This document shows, piece after piece, positions 8,263-16,416 of a DNA stretch of 46,724 nt; the stretch's first letter is position 1, and every line of letters begins with the position of its first letter. The translations under genes and the position numbers were made by a program. The notes under the pieces were generated by a model. It searched no databases, was not told where the DNA came from, and saw only the letters and a list, made by a program, of their open reading frames with translations. Location of the stretch: positions 110,244-156,967 of the forward strand of contig NZ_LMKE01000033.1 of NCBI RefSeq assembly GCF_001421245.1, in the 5' to 3' direction. The DNA is from Sphingomonas sp. Leaf10 (GTDB lineage Bacteria > Pseudomonadota > Alphaproteobacteria > Sphingomonadales > Sphingomonadaceae).

Positions 8263-9252
8263 ATGACCGACCTGCCCCGTGTGTCGGTGGTTAGTGCCTT
8301 TTACAATCGGGGCAGCAGGGTAAGGGAATCGGTCGGCAGTTTGCTGGCGCAGACCTACCCTAACCTCGAAGTGGTAATTGTCGACGATGGTTCGACCGAC
8401 GATACGCTGGCCGAGTTGCGGGCGATCGACGACCCGCGACTGACGATCCTTTCGCGCGGCAATCGCGGCTTCGTCGCATCGATCAATGAAGCGATCCGCG
8501 CCAGCAGCGGCGCGTTCGTTGCCATCCACGGTTCGGGCGACATATCCTTTCCCGATCGCATCGCGCGGCAGGCACAGGTGATGATCGACGATCCGGCGAC
8601 CGGCGTGGTCGGATGCTGGGTCGAGGATGACGAGACGGTTGGGGAGGGCACGCTGGTGTTCCGCCCGCCGGCCGGATTGCCCTTTCATCAGGCGCTGCTG
8701 ACCCGCAACCTGTTCACGCATGGCGAGAGCATGTTCCGCCGGGCGCTGTACGATCAGGTCGGCGGCTATCGTGAATTCTTTCGCTATGCACAGGACCGCG
8801 ACCTGTGGCTGCGCATATCGCGCCATGCCGAATATGCGATCGTGCCGGACATCCTCTACCGGCGGTTCAAGCCGGCGGGCGGGGTCAGTGCCGATCCGCA
8901 GAAGCTGGTCCTGCAAGCCTATCTGTCGGACTTCGCGGTACAATGCGCGCGCGCGGTCGACCGGGGCGAGGCCGATCCGCTCGAACGGCACGGCTATCTG
9001 GCGGCGTTCCTGCGGCAGCGGCCCGAGCGGCTTGGGCGCAAGCTGGCATGGTATGGCGCGCGATTGATGGTGCAGGGCGATTTCGCGCGCGGCTGGCCGG
9101 TCATCGAGCAGGCGCGCAGCGAAGCGGGAAGCTGGCAGGTGCGGATGATCCACGCGCTGGCCGGGCTGCATACGTCGCCGTTCTTGTGGGAGCGGATCGG
9201 GCGGCCGATCCTGACCCGGCGGCTGGCATTCTTCCGCCAGTCCGACGATTGA
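8263..9252 (+). CDS. Glycosyltransferase family 2
   Basis: A 329-residue inverting GT-A transferase. The N-terminal domain shows VSVVSAFYNRGSRVRESVGSLLAQTYPNLEVVIVDDGSTDDT in register with family 2, followed by the nucleotide-binding region. The usual DxD is replaced by HGSGDISF, so only the second aspartate is clear. Later come GGYREFFRYAQDRDLWLR, the acceptor-site ED-like motif (QDRDLW), and an uncharacterised C-terminal 90 residues. No membrane segments, so it works at the inner face of the membrane on lipid-linked sugar. As the only GT2 in a xanthan-like set it is the candidate for the last side-chain sugar, the job done by GumI in xanthan; that is inference. Start ATG 8263 has AAGGGAAAG upstream. 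Confidence 0.9.
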   Translation: MTDLPRVSVVSAFYNRGSRVRESVGSLLAQTYPNLEVVIVDDGSTDDTLAELRAIDDPRLTILSRGNRGFVASINEAIRASSGAFVAIHGSGDISFPDRIARQAQVMIDDPATGVVGCWVEDDETVGEGTLVFRPPAGLPFHQALLTRNLFTHGESMFRRALYDQVGGYREFFRYAQDRDLWLRISRHAEYAIVPDILYRRFKPAGGVSADPQKLVLQAYLSDFAVQCARAVDRGEADPLERHGYLAAFLRQRPERLGRKLAWYGARLMVQGDFARGWPVIEQARSEAGSWQVRMIHALAGLHTSPFLWERIGRPILTRRLAFFRQSDD

Positions 9253-9263
9253 TCCTGTCCTGA

Positions 9264-9289
9264 CGGGACGGCCGTGCGCGACCGTCCCG
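9264..9289. terminator. Hairpin between convergent genes
   Basis: An 8-bp inverted repeat (9264-9271 with 9282-9289) sits in the 45-bp gap between the GT2 gene and the pseudokinase gene. It has no T run and could act on both strands, probably weakly. Confidence 0.4.
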
Positions 9290-9297
9290 CCGGGCGT

Positions 9298-10164
9298 TCA
9301 GCGGATCAGGATGCTGCCGAGTACGGGTACGTCGGCGGCCTCGAGCCGGGGCAGCAGCGCGTCGAGCGCGGCGAACGGCGTCTGGGTACGTTCGACCACC
9401 AGCAACAGCCCATCGGCGCCGCGCGCGATCGCCGCGACCATTTCGGGCGGCTGGTGACCGGCGTCGATGATCGCGAAGCGATGGCCCAGACGGATGGCGC
9501 GGATCTGTTCGACCAGCGACACGCGCTCGACCGTTTCGGGCAGCGCGTTGATCGCCGGTCCGGCCGCGATCAGCGACAGGTTGGGCACCGGGGTTTCGAC
9601 GACCGTTGCCGCGCGATCCTCGGCACCCGACAGCAATGAGGTGACCCCCTCGGCCGGGTCGACCGCGAACAGGCTGTTATGGGTGGGGGCGGCGAAGTTC
9701 GCATCGACCAGCAGGCCCGGCTGGCCCAGTTGCGCGACGAGCGTCGCCAGATTGGCGGCGACGCCCGGCGCGTCGTCGGTGCCGACCGCCGCGACCACGA
9801 TCACCCGCAGGTCGCCGCGTTCAAGATCCTCGATCGCGAACAGGCTGGAACGCAGCGCACGCAGCTTCACCGTCAGCGCGTTGTCGGGATCATAGGCGGC
9901 GACGACCGCACGGCTGACCCCGGTGGCATCGGGATCGATCAGCGTGCCAGCCTCCGCCCGCGTCGCGAGCGTGCGCTGCACCTGTTCGGGGGCGACGACG
10001 CCCAGATCGACGACCGCTTCGGTGAAGCTGGCGCCGGTGCGTGCGCGATACGCCTCGATCCGGTCCAGCTCTTCGCGACCCAGGCGATTGGCGTCGATCA
10101 GCGCGGTTTCGACTTCGCTGTAGCGATCGGTCGCTGCCCGCGACGTGCTCGAACGCAACCTCAT
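9298..10164 (-). CDS. BY-kinase-like pseudokinase, P-loop deleted
   Basis: A 288-residue relative of the cytoplasmic CpsD/Wzc-C tyrosine kinase domain. Residues 24-70 resemble an MshEN/GSPII_E_N module (NRLGREELDRIEAYRARTG, FTEAVVDLGVVAPEQVQRTL). The kinase-like part keeps LKALRSSL-like LRALRSSLF, a Walker A'-like LLVDANFAAP, a Walker B-like FAIIDAG and the final LGSILI. But the Walker A region reads GTDDAPGVAANLA at 128-140: compared with the usual PGEGKSTVAANLA, the five residues E-G-K-S-T are missing. No C-terminal tyrosine cluster is present. It therefore probably cannot bind or hydrolyse ATP normally. It overlaps the copolymerase gene by ATGA and lies fourth in the gumK-like operon. A regulatory partner of the copolymerase is my best guess. 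Confidence 0.82.
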   Translation of the reverse strand: MRLRSSTSRAATDRYSEVETALIDANRLGREELDRIEAYRARTGASFTEAVVDLGVVAPEQVQRTLATRAEAGTLIDPDATGVSRAVVAAYDPDNALTVKLRALRSSLFAIEDLERGDLRVIVVAAVGTDDAPGVAANLATLVAQLGQPGLLVDANFAAPTHNSLFAVDPAEGVTSLLSGAEDRAATVVETPVPNLSLIAAGPAINALPETVERVSLVEQIRAIRLGHRFAIIDAGHQPPEMVAAIARGADGLLLVVERTQTPFAALDALLPRLEAADVPVLGSILIR

Positions 10165-11534
10165 GCCGATGCTTCCTTTCCGGCGAAACCAACATTGACC
10201 GAACCGCGGCTCAGATCGACCAGCACCGGCAGGCCGGTCGCCCGTTCGAACCCGTCGATGGTGCGGACGCGGGGCCGGCGCCATTCGAGGAACAGCGCGA
10301 GCATGATCCCGACGAACACGCCGCCGACGATCCCGAGCAGCAGCCGCAGCGCGACGTTCGGGCTGGACGGCAGGGTCGGCGCGCTCGCACGGTCGAGGAT
10401 GCTGACATTGGTCTGCGGAATTTCGCTCTGCAACCGCACCTCGTTCAGTCGCGCCGTGACCGCATCATAGGCTGCGCGCGACGAATCGACGTCGCGTTGC
10501 AGCACCGCCATCTCGTCCTGTGCGCTTGCCAGCCGCAGCACCCGCTCGCGCTGGGCGGCGACGAGGCCGCGCAGATTGGCTTCGCGTGCCGAGGCGGCGG
10601 CGCTGTCGGTGCGGACCGCATCGACGACCGTGCCGACCGCCTGACCACGCCGGGCGCGCAGTTCGGCGATCTGCGCCTGTGCGGCGACGACCATCGGATG
10701 GTTGGGGCCAAGCGACTGGCGCAATTGCTGCAACTCGCCCGACTTGCCGGCGATCTGCGCATCGAGACCCTGCACCACCGCCGACTGCTGCGCCGAGGAG
10801 GACGAGCCGGCCGAGGTGTTGGCCTGCGCCCGCGCCCGCGCCGCTTCGGCCTGCGCGGTGGTCATCTGCTGCGACAATTCGCTCAACTGCGCCTGTTCGA
10901 TGTCGAAGCGGCCGGCACCGACCAGCCCGCGCGCCTGCTGGAAGCTGCTGAGGCGCCGCTGCGCCTGTTCCAGCCGGTCCCGCGCTTCGTTGATCTGCGA
11001 CTGGAACCATTGCGAATAGACGCGCGCCGGATCGATGCGCAATTGCAGCTGCGTCTGAACATAGGCCTGGGCAAAGGCGGTCGCGAGCTGTGCGGCCTTT
11101 TCCGGGTCGGCGTTCTGGTAGTTGAGCGAAAGGACGTTGGTGGAGCGCGTCGTCACCACTTCGAGCGGGGCCACCAGCCGCCGGCCGATCCATTCGCGCA
11201 GACCGATGCGCTGTTCACCCGATTCGCGATAGCGCCGGATCAGTTCGGGATCGCGGTCATAGCCAAGCTGCTGCGCCACCCGCTGGGCCACGACGCCGGA
11301 GCGGATGATGTCGGCCTGGGTGCCGAGTACCGATGCCGCCGATTTGTCGCCGCCGCCCTTGCTGCCGCCGACCGGATCGGTCTGTTGCAGGTCGAAGAGC
11401 AACGTCGCCGACGCGGTGTAGGTGCGCGGCGACTGCCACGTCCAGACCGCGACGGCGAGGATGCACGCAAGTGCGACCAGCGCGACCAGCCGCCAGCGGC
11501 TCTTCAGCGACTCGAGATAGTCCCAGACGTTCAT
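10161..11534 (-). CDS. Polysaccharide copolymerase (Wzc/GumC-type, no kinase)
   Basis: A 457-residue inner-membrane polysaccharide copolymerase (Wzz domain) controlling chain length and coupling polymerisation to export. It opens with a cytoplasmic NVWDYLESLKSRWRL, a membrane segment (VALVALACILAVAVW), a periplasmic Wzz domain (YTASATLLFD, GTQADIIRS), a long coiled-coil-prone region rich in Gln and Ala around residues 170-350, the conserved PTLPSSPN proline motif, and a second membrane segment (LLLGIVGGVFVGIMLALFL). It stops shortly after, with no kinase domain; the kinase-like part is the next gene. The ATG at 11534 overlaps the ATPase stop (ATGA), and its own stop overlaps the pseudokinase start, so the three are translationally coupled. 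Confidence 0.93.
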   Translation of the reverse strand: MNVWDYLESLKSRWRLVALVALACILAVAVWTWQSPRTYTASATLLFDLQQTDPVGGSKGGGDKSAASVLGTQADIIRSGVVAQRVAQQLGYDRDPELIRRYRESGEQRIGLREWIGRRLVAPLEVVTTRSTNVLSLNYQNADPEKAAQLATAFAQAYVQTQLQLRIDPARVYSQWFQSQINEARDRLEQAQRRLSSFQQARGLVGAGRFDIEQAQLSELSQQMTTAQAEAARARAQANTSAGSSSSAQQSAVVQGLDAQIAGKSGELQQLRQSLGPNHPMVVAAQAQIAELRARRGQAVGTVVDAVRTDSAAASAREANLRGLVAAQRERVLRLASAQDEMAVLQRDVDSSRAAYDAVTARLNEVRLQSEIPQTNVSILDRASAPTLPSSPNVALRLLLGIVGGVFVGIMLALFLEWRRPRVRTIDGFERATGLPVLVDLSRGSVNVGFAGKEASA

Positions 11535-12871
11535 TGCATGGTTCCTTCGTCGGCGGCCGCCGCGGGGGCGGCGCCCGTCCGCGTCGTCACGCACATCGAC
11601 AGCAGCAATTGCGGCGCGAGCACGTCGTCGAATGCCAGCCGCTGCGACCCTTCCTGCATCCGCCCAAGCGCTGGCGCGAAGCTTTCGATCAGGTCGGGCA
11701 CCAGCGCCGGATCGTGACCGTCGCGGACCAGCGCGTTGGTCAGGTCGGCGACGGTGAACTCGAGATGGGTGGCGCACGCCCGCGCAAAGCTTTCGAGCAG
11801 CGCGATCGGATAGCGGCGTTCGGCGAGGAGCTGCGTGAACAGTTCGTCGTCGCGCGGATTGGTGGTGCGCCATACGGCCTGCGCGCGGCGCAACCCTTCG
11901 GTCATCGCCGCATCGTCGACCTCCTGCTGCCCCCGGTCGATCGCGACCAAGCACGCCTGCAGGCTGAACAGCCGCATGTGGTAGGGCGAACCGCAAGCGG
12001 CCCAGCGCAGCGCCTCCAGCGCGCTCGGCACGATGGTCAGGCCGATGGCGTTGCTGGTCAGGCGGATGAAGTTCTTCACCTCGGCATCGGCGATCGGCTT
12101 CAGCCCGACGGCGGTCAGGTGACGGCGGACCGAGGCGTGGACGTCGATCAGTTCGCTGACGTCGCCCGAAATGCCGACGAACAGCAGCCGCACGCGCGAG
12201 CGCATGTCCGACAGCAGCTTGAGCAGCAGCGCCAGCTGCGCCTTGGTCTCGGTATCGTCGAGACGGTCGAATTCGTCTAGGATGAAGACGACATCGTCGC
12301 GATCGGCACGCGCCAGCAACGCGGCGACCGCGCGCGGGGTGGGCGCTGCCGACAGCAAGTCGACGGCCTTGGTATATTCGTCGGCGCGCAGCCCGAAGGC
12401 GGCAGGCCCCAGTTCGTGCAGATAGGGCAGGATGACCTGTCCGAAATCGCCGGTCCCGGCGCACGACAGATAGATGATGGTGGCGCCGCGCGCATCGGCC
12501 ATGTCGCCGAACACGCGCACCAGCGACGTCTTGCCGCTGCCGCGCGGACCATGAATGACCGCGTGCATCCCCGATTCGAGCACGGTTTCGCGCAGCGTCG
12601 TCAATTCGGCTTCGCGTCCGAACAGGTCGCGTGGATTGTCGACCGGCTGATTCGCGCCGAACAGGCGGACGGCAAGGGCGCGGGTACGCTCGATCCGGCG
12701 TTCGGGCGACAGGTCGGGAGCCGCAGCCCGGACCGATGGCGTGGGTGCGCGCGGGACCGGCGGGCGCGAGGCCTGCGCCGCGACCTTCAGCGGGCTGGGC
12801 AGCATCCGTCCGGTATCGCCGTTGATCTTGCGCAGCAGCAGACGGACATGCGCCATCAATCGATCGAACAT
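11531..12871 (-). CDS. AAA+ ATPase of the EPS operon
   Basis: A 446-residue AAA+ ATPase of the Orc1/ExeA-like type. After about 90 variable residues come a Walker A motif GPRGSGKTS, Walker B VVFILDEFDRLDD, a sensor-1-like LLFVGISGD, and a C-terminal helical domain ending in a possible winged-helix-like stretch (EFTVADLTNALVRDG). The start at 12871 has GGAAGGAGG just upstream; a more upstream ATG at 12919 has none. It lies between the gumK-like gene and the copolymerase and overlaps the latter by 4 bp. I know no assigned function for such an ATPase in xanthan assembly. Because the kinase partner here has lost its P-loop, this protein could supply the ATP-driven step that controls the copolymerase; that is inference. 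Confidence 0.85.
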   Translation of the reverse strand: MFDRLMAHVRLLLRKINGDTGRMLPSPLKVAAQASRPPVPRAPTPSVRAAAPDLSPERRIERTRALAVRLFGANQPVDNPRDLFGREAELTTLRETVLESGMHAVIHGPRGSGKTSLVRVFGDMADARGATIIYLSCAGTGDFGQVILPYLHELGPAAFGLRADEYTKAVDLLSAAPTPRAVAALLARADRDDVVFILDEFDRLDDTETKAQLALLLKLLSDMRSRVRLLFVGISGDVSELIDVHASVRRHLTAVGLKPIADAEVKNFIRLTSNAIGLTIVPSALEALRWAACGSPYHMRLFSLQACLVAIDRGQQEVDDAAMTEGLRRAQAVWRTTNPRDDELFTQLLAERRYPIALLESFARACATHLEFTVADLTNALVRDGHDPALVPDLIESFAPALGRMQEGSQRLAFDDVLAPQLLLSMCVTTRTGAAPAAAADEGTMQ

Positions 12872-12940
12872 TCCGCCTCCTTCCCCGCGGGCCGGCGCTC
12901 GCCTGCCCGATCCTTGCATCGCATAAACGTCATCAATTGC

Positions 12941-14092
12941 CTATCGGTTCGAATGCGGTAGCGCGTGCCCCGGCAACGCGGTGTCCGGATAGCGTTCGGG
13001 GTGCAGCAGCCGTTCGCCGATTCCGTCCCACGTCGGAAAGGCGCGCGGTGCCACGCTGCCTGCTGCCGCCAGCGCATCGCGTAGTGCCGCCTCGATCGAT
13101 ACCGAGTCGTCGTTACGATATCCGAAACGCGACGCGACATCGCCGCGCGCGAAATCGGGGCAGGCGGCGGGCAGGCCGAGATATTCGTACTGCGCGAGCT
13201 TCAGGCTCGATTCCGCCAGATATTCGACCCCCGCCGCGCGGTGATAGGGCGCAAGGCCGATCGTCGCATGGCGCAGATAGGGCAAGGTCGCGCGGAACGG
13301 CATCTCGTCATGGAGGATGACGTTGGGCGGCGCGTCGAACTTCGCGCCGCTGCCGATCACGTGGAACTGCACGTCGGGAAAGGCGGGGGCGGCAATGCGG
13401 AAGAAATTCTGATCGAACAGCATCGCGCCCACCGACACGGCGTTGATCGTGCCCGGCGCATAGGGGTTGGTCCCGTCGTCGACGAAATCATCGGGGTCGA
13501 TGCCGAAACCGATCCGGGTCAGGCGATCGGTTGCCCAGCCGAAATCCTCGGCCATGACGCTGGAGCGCAGGCTGACATGATGGACCAGCGCGCCGTCGAC
13601 CTCCAGCCGTTGCCGGACATAGGGATGGGCGCCGACGGTATCGAGCCGGTCGGTCGCGTAATAGATGATGCGCGCGGTCGGATTGAGCCGGCGCATCCGC
13701 CGCAGCATGACCGCCGCGACCGTCGCCTCGACCACCAGATAATCGGCCTCCGCGAACATCCGGTCGACATCGCGATTGGGCAGTTCGGCATAGAGCGGGA
13801 ACAGCGTGCCCATCAGCTTGTCGCCGAGCTTCGATCCGGTGGCAAAGGGGTGGAACGCGGTGCGCCACAGGTAGCAGCGGATATTGTCGACCGTTTCGAA
13901 CCGGTTGGCCCGGTCCCACAGGAACAGCCGCGAATCGCCCTTGCGTTTCGACAGGCGGCTGAACCGCGTCGACAGGAAGGTGACGTCGTAGCCGGTATTG
14001 GCCAGCGCCTTGGCGATCGGGTGGATGCTCGCCCGCTTGGCGGTGCGATAATCGTGGAAGGCGGACACGAACACGACCCGTCCCTTGCTCAT
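12941..14092 (-). CDS. gumK: GumK-like glucuronosyltransferase (GT70)
   Basis: A 383-residue GT-B transferase of the GumK type, which moves glucuronate from UDP-GlcA to the mannose of the lipid-linked trisaccharide in xanthan synthesis. Matching features are FVSAFHDYRTAKRASIH at the N-terminus, IIYYATDRLD with D148 at the position of the GumK catalytic aspartate, the UDP-site segment SSLKLAQYEYLGLPAACP with K298 at the expected lysine, and a GIDPDDF linker. It carries no signal or clear membrane helix; GumK is membrane-associated. The ATG at 14092 has GGGAG upstream. It is the first gene of the leftward operon with the ATPase, copolymerase and pseudokinase. The symbol rests on motif similarity, not on tested activity. 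Confidence 0.85.
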   Translation of the reverse strand: MSKGRVVFVSAFHDYRTAKRASIHPIAKALANTGYDVTFLSTRFSRLSKRKGDSRLFLWDRANRFETVDNIRCYLWRTAFHPFATGSKLGDKLMGTLFPLYAELPNRDVDRMFAEADYLVVEATVAAVMLRRMRRLNPTARIIYYATDRLDTVGAHPYVRQRLEVDGALVHHVSLRSSVMAEDFGWATDRLTRIGFGIDPDDFVDDGTNPYAPGTINAVSVGAMLFDQNFFRIAAPAFPDVQFHVIGSGAKFDAPPNVILHDEMPFRATLPYLRHATIGLAPYHRAAGVEYLAESSLKLAQYEYLGLPAACPDFARGDVASRFGYRNDDSVSIEAALRDALAAAGSVAPRAFPTWDGIGERLLHPERYPDTALPGHALPHSNR

Positions 14093-14383
14093 GTCGCGCT
14101 CCCTGTAGCGTGCTGCGCGGTCCATCGATCCGCGCGTTCGGTCACGCAATGGCTTGCCCCGCGCGCGGGGTCAATGGCGCGGGGGTGAAATGATGCCGCA
14201 ATGCAGCATAGACTATACTTGTCGCGCTGCCGTGGTTAGTTACCCCGGTCAGTTACGGCATAAAACCGATTGTTACTTCGGGAAGACCGGGATCGTAACG
14301 GGTGCGTCCGGGTTTTGACCGGACCGCCGGAAAGTCATAGAGCGGTAGGCCGGATGCATCGCATCCGACAGGGAGTTCGGGGA
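14093..14383. promoter_or_regulatory. Divergent EPS promoter region with GTTAC repeats
   Basis: This 291-bp region separates the leftward gumK-like operon from the rightward export operon and must hold both promoters. The pentamer GTTAC occurs at 14239, 14252 and 14272 in one orientation and inverted at 14295-14299. A PhaR-like CCGC-AAT-GCAG half-palindrome lies at 14196-14206. AT-rich stretches around 14205-14220 and 14260-14275 are suitable for -10 boxes. A GGGAG at 14371 supports the ATG at 14384. Which protein binds is unknown. Confidence 0.4.
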
Positions 14384-15568
14384 ATGAAGGGTCCAGTCGC
14401 CATCGCCGCGACCGCTGGCGTAGTCGGCCTTGTCGTGGCCGCGGCACCCGCGCGGGCGCAGGAGAACAAGTTCGACCTGTCGCTGGCTATCGTCGAAACC
14501 TATGACACGAACGTGCTGCGCCTGGGTGAACAGCGCACGAACCAGCCGACCGACAATCTGCAGATCGGACCGCAGGTGACGCTGGATTACAGCCGGCGGC
14601 TGTCACGCCAGCGTATCTTTGCGAACGGCTATGCCGGTTATTTCTGGAACAACCGGTTCGAGTTCCTCAACCGACAGGATATCGCGTTGACCGGTGGCGC
14701 CGACCTGCGTGTCGGGCCGAAATGCCGCGCGACCGTGACCAGCAGCTTCTTTCAGGCGCAGTCGGACCTGCAGGATTTGAGCACGCCGGTCCGCAACGTC
14801 GCGACTACCCAGGATTATGCGATCGACGCCAGCTGTCCGCGACCGGCCGGCTTCTTTCCGGTAGCATCGGCCAGCTATTTCCAGGTCGACAACGAACGCC
14901 GGGTCGAACGGAACCAGGATATCGTCGATGGCCGGTTCGGCATCGGCTACAGCCGGCCCAGCCTCGGCACGGCGCAGTTGTTCGGGGCGATCTCGACGAT
15001 CCGGCGCGAACGGGACATCCCGACGCCGCAGGGCCTGATCCGCGACGTGACCAAGGTCCGCTCGGTCGGGCTGCGGGTCGAGCGCGATGTCGGTACCCGG
15101 ATCAGGGCGAGCGGCGAGATTGCCTATACCTCGGCCGACCCGGCATCGCCGCAGGCGTCTTCGTTCGAAGGCGTCACCTATGCGGTCAATGCGTCCTACA
15201 CCCCGATTTCGCGATTCGTGCTGTCGGCGGGCGTCGACCGGACGATCTCGGCGCGCGGCAACCTCGGCACCAGCTATGTGATCCGCGAACAGGCTAATAT
15301 GGGCGCGCGGCTGACCGTCAGCCGGCGCACGTCCTTCGGCGCGCGCGTCCTGGTGGCGCAGCGCGATTATCAGGGCGAGGATCCGTTGTTCCTGCCGCAG
15401 CCGCGCGGCTCGGATACGCAGGTGACCGCGCAGGCCGATGTCCGCTACCGCATCGCGCAACCGATTACGCTAGAATTGTCGACACGATACTTCCAGCGCG
15501 CGGCCGAGAATGATTTTTACGATTATGACAGCTTTGCCACGACATTACGGGCGTTGCTGCGCATTTGA
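14384..15568 (+). CDS. Outer-membrane beta-barrel EPS protein
   Basis: A 394-residue protein with a Sec signal peptide (AATAGVVGLVVAAAPARA, cut before QENKFDL) and no cysteine lipobox. The mature part is made of alternating-residue beta strands with aromatic girdles (FANGYAGYFWNNRFEF, TVTSSFFQAQSDLQDLS, RTSFGARVLVAQRDYQGED) and ends with ITLELSTRYFQRAAENDFYDY and LLRI, compatible with a beta-barrel of the BBP2 type found in many EPS loci. The ATG at 14384 sits behind GGGAG. The OPX gene follows after 16 bp, and since that OPX protein lacks a lipid anchor, this barrel is a good candidate for the actual outer-membrane pore. Confidence 0.85.
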   Translation: MKGPVAIAATAGVVGLVVAAAPARAQENKFDLSLAIVETYDTNVLRLGEQRTNQPTDNLQIGPQVTLDYSRRLSRQRIFANGYAGYFWNNRFEFLNRQDIALTGGADLRVGPKCRATVTSSFFQAQSDLQDLSTPVRNVATTQDYAIDASCPRPAGFFPVASASYFQVDNERRVERNQDIVDGRFGIGYSRPSLGTAQLFGAISTIRRERDIPTPQGLIRDVTKVRSVGLRVERDVGTRIRASGEIAYTSADPASPQASSFEGVTYAVNASYTPISRFVLSAGVDRTISARGNLGTSYVIREQANMGARLTVSRRTSFGARVLVAQRDYQGEDPLFLPQPRGSDTQVTAQADVRYRIAQPITLELSTRYFQRAAENDFYDYDSFATTLRALLRI

Positions 15569-15584
15569 TGGAAAGGATAACGGG

Positions 15585-16355
15585 ATGAAGGCGTTCGTCA
15601 GTCTGGCCATCGCGATCGCGATGCCATGCGCCCTCGTACAGCCCGCGGCGGCGCAGGCGACGTGGGACGGATATCGGCTGGGTGCCGAGGACCAGATCGA
15701 AGTGTCGATCTATGGTCAGGGTGGCGCGGTGGTGAAGACCCGCATCAAGTCCGACGGGTCGATCACCCTGCCGCTGGTCGGCCGGGTCGAGGCGGCGAAT
15801 CGCACGACGCAGGCATTGGCCAGTTCGATCCAGGAACAGCTGCGCCGGGGCGGGTACGTCAACGATCCGATCGTCAACGTCGAGGTCATCGACTATGCCA
15901 GCCGCACCGTCACCGTGCTGGGCGAATTCGCCAAGCCAGGCATCGTGCCGCTCGACCGGCCGACCCAGCTGAGCGAACTGGCGGCGCGCGCCGGCGGTCT
16001 GCGCGAGGGCGGTTCGGACATCGTCGAACTGCGTCGCGCGGGCAAGGTCACGACCTACAGCCTGACACAGATCGCGCGCGGCCAGCAGGCTGACGTCGCG
16101 ATGCAGCCGGGCGACGCGGTCTATGCGATCGCGGCTCCGCAATATTATGTCTATGGTCAGATCGGCAATGCCGGCGCCTTCGCCATCGCGCCGGGCATGA
16201 CCATCCGCCAGGCGCTGGCCCGCGCCGGCGGCCCGACGCTGTCCGGGTCGGAGCGAAAGGTGACGCTGTATCGCGGCGGGCGTGAACTGGAGGCCGAACT
16301 GGCCGCTCCCGTCCTGCCCGACGACGTGCTGTTCGTGCGCGAGCGCATCTTCTGA
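15585..16355 (+). CDS. OPX polysaccharide export protein (GumB-like)
   Basis: A 256-residue periplasmic export protein. A signal peptide (SLAIAIAMPCALVQPAAAQA) is followed by the poly-export domain (YRLGAEDQIEVSIYGQ, SDGSITLPLVGRVEAANRT) and two SLBB-like domains (VTVLGEFAKPGIVPLDRP, YVYGQIGNAGAFAIAPGMT). The signal ends AQPAAAQA-type without a cysteine at the cleavage site, and nothing after residue 250 could form the amphipathic outer-membrane helix of Wza. It thus belongs to the short OPX type that needs a separate pore, probably the barrel encoded 16 bp upstream, and should contact the copolymerase from the periplasm. RBS AAGGA precedes the ATG at 15585. Confidence 0.92.
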   Translation: MKAFVSLAIAIAMPCALVQPAAAQATWDGYRLGAEDQIEVSIYGQGGAVVKTRIKSDGSITLPLVGRVEAANRTTQALASSIQEQLRRGGYVNDPIVNVEVIDYASRTVTVLGEFAKPGIVPLDRPTQLSELAARAGGLREGGSDIVELRRAGKVTTYSLTQIARGQQADVAMQPGDAVYAIAAPQYYVYGQIGNAGAFAIAPGMTIRQALARAGGPTLSGSERKVTLYRGGRELEAELAAPVLPDDVLFVRERIF

Positions 16356-16361
16356 TCGGGA

Positions 16362-16390
16362 CGGCGGACGTTCCCGGGGAGCGTCCGCCG
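16362..16390 (+). terminator. Hairpin between OPX and wzx genes
   Basis: A perfect 9-bp inverted repeat (16362-16370 with 16382-16390) and an 11-base loop lie 7 bp behind the OPX stop. There is no T run, so it may only attenuate transcription or stabilise the upstream mRNA. Confidence 0.4.
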
Positions 16391-16416
16391 GTCCGTTCGC
16401 ACGGCCTGCGCGATCG

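Noticed and set aside
10041..11717. Long open frame (558 codons) on the plus strand
   Set aside because: It is antisense to the copolymerase and pseudokinase genes, is extremely Arg/Asp-rich without family motifs, and arises from the high GC of the third codon positions on the other strand. Other long antisense frames (for example 5663-7957, 28550-32197, 33263-35008, 41035-42843) were rejected for the same reason.
14196..14206. PhaR-like site CCGC-AAT-GCAG in the EPS promoter
   Set aside because: PhaR/AniA regulators affect EPS in rhizobia, but only one imperfect copy is present, so I mention it in the region note without calling a site.
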